Assembly (NCBI GenBank): GCA_947626705.1
Contig: CANQTJ010000079.1
Span: forward strand, 1-7,462
DNA: 7,462 bases
DNA from: an uncultured Clostridia bacterium
GTDB lineage: Bacteria; Bacillota; Clostridia; TANB77; CAG-508
Reading direction: 5' to 3'
Below, one piece after another: positions 5,967 through 7,462 of this stretch. How positions within the stretch are numbered: position 1 is the first letter of the stretch; each line of letters opens with the position of its first letter. The translations under genes and the position numbers were made by a program. The notes below the pieces were generated by a model that saw nothing but the letters and a program-made list of their open reading frames with translations, made no database searches and was not told the origin of the DNA.

Positions 5967-5999
5967 TATAATATACAGACTTTATGTCAGTATATTATA
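5967..5999. repeat. 14-bp inverted repeat upstream of pnp
   Basis: TATAATATACAGAC (5967-5980) and GTCAGTATATTATA (5986-5999) are inverted copies with one mismatch, around a 5-nt centre. In minus-strand RNA this would be a hairpin with a 5-nt AUAAA loop and one U-U mismatch, about 120 nt before the pnp start. The right arm also holds a minus-strand TATAAT (5999-5994), though no good -35 lies at the right distance. It could be a leader hairpin, for instance a nuclease or PNPase autoregulation target, or an operator. Nearby, TTACAA occurs three times on the minus strand (5962, 5950, 5930). Confidence 0.7.
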
Positions 6000-6022
6000 C
6001 AAGCTACTTATCTAAATTAATC

Positions 6023-6051
6023 ATTATATTTATAACAATTTTTTTCATAAA
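6023..6051 (-). promoter_or_regulatory. Possible pnp promoter
   Basis: A perfect TATAAT (6028-6023) with TTTATG (6051-6046) 17 nt upstream lies immediately after the rpsO terminator on the minus strand. Transcription would start near 6016 and include the inverted repeat at 5967-5999 in a leader of about 170 nt. The -35 match is poor and A/T richness makes a chance match plausible. Read-through from rpsO is the alternative. Confidence 0.35.
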
Positions 6052-6057
6052 TTTTGC

Positions 6058-6094
6058 TTAAAAAGCCTATGTCAATTTTTGTTTTGCATAGGCT
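6058..6094 (-). terminator. rpsO intrinsic terminator
   Basis: On the minus strand AGCCTATG (6094-6087) pairs with CATAGGCT (6071-6064) across a 15-nt loop and is followed by a T-run (6064-6060). It begins 9 nt after the rpsO stop codon. It probably ends or attenuates rpsO transcripts before pnp. Confidence 0.85.
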
Positions 6095-6103
6095 CTTTAT
6101 TAA

Positions 6104-6367
6104 TTATTTTCTTAATCCTAATTTTTCTACAATATCTCTGTATCTTTGGATATCTTTTTTTGATAAATAGTTTAGTAAGTTTCTTCTTTTACCAACCATT
6201 TTTAATAATCCTCTTCTTGAATGATTGTCTTTAACATGTACTTTTAAATGTTCTGTTAATTCATTAATTCTTTCTGTTAAAAGAGCTATTTGTACTTCTG
6301 GTGAACCAGTGTCTTTTTCTTCTCTTTTATATGTATTAATGATTTCTTGTTTTCTTTCTTTTGTCAT
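6104..6367 (-). CDS. rpsO: 30S ribosomal protein S15
   Basis: S15 is a primary binder of 16S rRNA in the central domain of the small ribosomal subunit and helps form the bridge to the 50S subunit. The 87 residues match the family length (88-89). The signatures are continuous: DTGSPEVQIALLTERINELT (19-38) and then HLKVHVKDNHSRRGLLKMVG (40-59), followed by KRRNLLNYL. The start is fixed by a full AGGAGGTG Shine-Dalgarno 8 nt upstream (counted from the last G of AGGAGG) and by the conserved MTKERK N-terminus. The gene has its own promoter (6466-6494), a leader of about 90 nt and a terminator, so it can be made alone. It stands upstream of pnp, the same order as in many bacteria. S15 often represses its own translation through a leader RNA structure. 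The leader here has a hairpin that could play that part, but no known S15 motif can be assigned with confidence. Confidence 0.99.
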   Translation of the reverse strand: MTKERKQEIINTYKREEKDTGSPEVQIALLTERINELTEHLKVHVKDNHSRRGLLKMVGKRRNLLNYLSKKDIQRYRDIVEKLGLRK

Positions 6368-6373
6368 ATTTTA

Positions 6374-6381
6374 CACCTCCT
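6374..6381 (-). promoter_or_regulatory. Extended Shine-Dalgarno of rpsO
   Basis: AGGAGGTG is an 8-nt match to the anti-Shine-Dalgarno end of 16S rRNA, with 8 nt from the end of AGGAGG to the ATG. It is the strongest ribosome binding site in the window, as expected for a ribosomal protein gene. Confidence 0.93.
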
Positions 6382-6422
6382 ATTTTATTTTTTGTCCTTT
6401 AACTGAGCTTTAGTTTTGGTGC

Positions 6423-6443
6423 TTTACTTAAAAGCTAAGTAAA
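6423..6443 (-). promoter_or_regulatory. Hairpin in the rpsO leader
   Basis: TTTACTTA (6423-6430) and TAAGTAAA (6436-6443) form an 8-bp stem with a 5-nt loop within the inferred rpsO 5' leader. A weaker 4-bp AACT/AGTT stem lies between it and the Shine-Dalgarno. The stem has no T-run. S15 autoregulatory leaders are known in several bacterial groups with unrelated structures, so an autoregulatory role is plausible but not shown. Confidence 0.45.
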
Positions 6444-6465
6444 AGGTTATTTTTATTACTTTCAT

Positions 6466-6494
6466 AGTATACTACATTTTTCTTGTTTTGACAA
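6466..6494 (-). promoter_or_regulatory. rpsO promoter
   Basis: TTGTCA (6494-6489) and TATACT (6471-6466) are separated by exactly 17 nt on the minus strand, a good SigA-type match. It lies downstream of the rny terminator. Transcription would begin near 6459, giving a leader of about 90 nt before the rpsO ATG. Confidence 0.75.
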
Positions 6495-6542
6495 GTGTTT
6501 TTCAATTTAAGTTTTATTTTTTATAATATTCATTTCAACTGC

Positions 6543-6577
6543 AAAAAAGCTCGGCTATTAAAAAGTCGAGCTTTTTT
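6543..6577 (-). terminator. rny intrinsic terminator
   Basis: AAAAAAGCTCG (6543-6553) and CGAGCTTTTTT (6567-6577) form an 11-bp stem around a 13-nt loop, with A- and T-runs on the two sides. It starts 7 nt after the rny stop codon. The A/T symmetry would let it work in both directions, but no convergent gene is present. Confidence 0.93.
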
Positions 6578-6584
6578 ATGATAT

Positions 6585-7462
6585 TTACTTTGCATAATCG
6601 ACAATCCTTGTTTCTCTAATAACATTAACTTTTATTTGTCCAGGATAATCCATTTCATTTTCTACTTTTTTAGCTACATCTCTAGCTAAAATAGTCATTT
6701 GATCATCATTGATTTTATCTGGTTTTACAAGAATTCTAACTTCACGTCCTGCTTGAATTGCAAATGATTTTTCTACACCTTCAAATGAATCTGCAATTTC
6801 TTCAAGATTTTGCAATCTTTTTATATATGCTTCTAGTGTTTCTCTTCTAGCACCTGGTCTTGATGCACTAATTGCATCAGCCGCTTGAATCAAAACAGCT
6901 TCTAAAGATTGTGGTTCTACATCTTCATGATGTGCTTCAACTGCATTTATTACAATAGGATTTTCTTTATATTTTTTAAGTATTTCTACACCTATTTCTA
7001 CGTGTGTACCTTCCATGTCGTGGTCTAATGCTTTTCCAATATCATGTAATAATCCTGCTCTTCTTGCAAGTTTTGCATCTAATCCTAATTCTTCCGCCAT
7101 AATTCTTGCTAAATTAGAAACTTCTATTGAATGGTTTAACACATTTTGACCATAACTTGTCCTGTATTTTAATTTCCCTATCAATTTAATTATATCTGGA
7201 TGCAAACCAATTACTCCTGTTTCTAAAACTGCTCTTTCGCCTTCTTCTTTTATTGTTTCTTCAATCTCTTGTTTAGCTTTCTCAACTACTTCTTCTATTT
7301 TAGCTGGATGTATTCTTCCATCATCAATTAATTTTTCTAATGCAATTTTTGCAACTTCTCTCCTTAATGGGTCAAATCCAGAAAGAACTACTGCTTCAGG
7401 TGTATCATCTATTATTAAATCAACTCCTGTAAGTGTTTCTAATGCTTTTATGTTTCTACCTT
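6585..7462 (-). CDS. rny: Ribonuclease Y, C-terminal part
   Basis: RNase Y is the membrane-anchored endoribonuclease that starts decay of many mRNAs in Firmicutes. The window holds 291 codons to the stop. The rest, including the N-terminal membrane helix and coiled coil, lies beyond the right edge (Bacillus RNase Y is about 520 residues). The visible part begins in the KH domain (GRNIKALETLTGVDLIIDDT at residues 1-20 of the fragment, then PEAVVLSGFDP). It continues through a charged helix to the HD domain: RTSYGQNVLNH (100-110), the metal-binding pair H139-D140 in LLHDIGKALDH, H177-H178 and D195 in QAADAISASRPGARRE. It ends VNVIRETRIVDYAK, as in Bacillus. Reading is open to the window edge, so there is no start inside the window. 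The HD residues are intact, so the enzyme should be active. A terminator follows directly. Confidence 0.98.
   Translation of the reverse strand, partial: GRNIKALETLTGVDLIIDDTPEAVVLSGFDPLRREVAKIALEKLIDDGRIHPAKIEEVVEKAKQEIEETIKEEGERAVLETGVIGLHPDIIKLIGKLKYRTSYGQNVLNHSIEVSNLARIMAEELGLDAKLARRAGLLHDIGKALDHDMEGTHVEIGVEILKKYKENPIVINAVEAHHEDVEPQSLEAVLIQAADAISASRPGARRETLEAYIKRLQNLEEIADSFEGVEKSFAIQAGREVRILVKPDKINDDQMTILARDVAKKVENEMDYPGQIKVNVIRETRIVDYAK

Noticed and set aside
6585..7205. A 206-residue protein starting at 7205 as a separate HD-domain gene
   Set aside because: The apparent start is a TTG codon inside RNase Y (GLHPDIIKLIG). The same frame continues upstream as the RNase Y KH domain to the window edge.
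1..7462. CRISPR arrays, tRNA or rRNA genes, toxin-antitoxin pairs, phage genes
   Set aside because: No regularly spaced repeats, cloverleaf-like segments, rRNA-like stretches or recognisable genes of these types were seen. The window is filled by the genes listed.

Overview
This is a strongly AT-rich, gene-dense stretch of chromosome in which every gene I can support lies on the minus strand. The base composition, the strong AGGAGG-type ribosome binding sites, the Firmicutes-like RNase Y, S15 and PNPase sequences and the standard stop codons (TGA is used as a stop) suggest a low-GC member of the Clostridia. No species can be named from the sequence alone.

Read in the direction of transcription, from the right edge leftwards, the window holds: (1) the C-terminal 291 residues of RNase Y (rny), ending in a clear intrinsic terminator; (2) a good promoter, a leader of about 90 nt with a hairpin, and rpsO (ribosomal protein S15) with its own terminator; (3) an intergenic region with a 14-bp inverted repeat, then pnp (polynucleotide phosphorylase), whose stop codon lies inside a long terminator palindrome; (4) a probable promoter and a gene for a membrane-anchored protein with a carbohydrate-binding-like region and an HExxH metallopeptidase motif, split by a single-base frameshift; (5) queA; (6) a compact element made of a REP-associated tyrosine transposase (RAYT, Y1/HUH family) bounded by two inverted 29-nt hairpins; (7) the first 24 codons of tgt, running off the left edge.

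Two functional themes stand out. RNase Y and PNPase are the main endonuclease and 3'-5' exonuclease of mRNA decay in Firmicutes, and S15 sits between them as it does next to pnp in many bacteria. QueA and Tgt are consecutive enzymes of queuosine tRNA modification and are commonly adjacent. Here the RAYT unit occupies almost the whole space between them.

The most interesting region is that RAYT unit (97-963). Its two hairpins are 27/29 identical in inverted orientation, and both differences preserve base pairing. The queA stop codon and the transposase stop codon are both supplied by a hairpin foot in the same phase (NTG TGA C). The left hairpin ends 22 nt before the tgt start. Second in interest is the +1 frameshift at CTT-CGG in the metallopeptidase gene, which is most likely a mutation or sequencing error but lies in a context that deserves a check.
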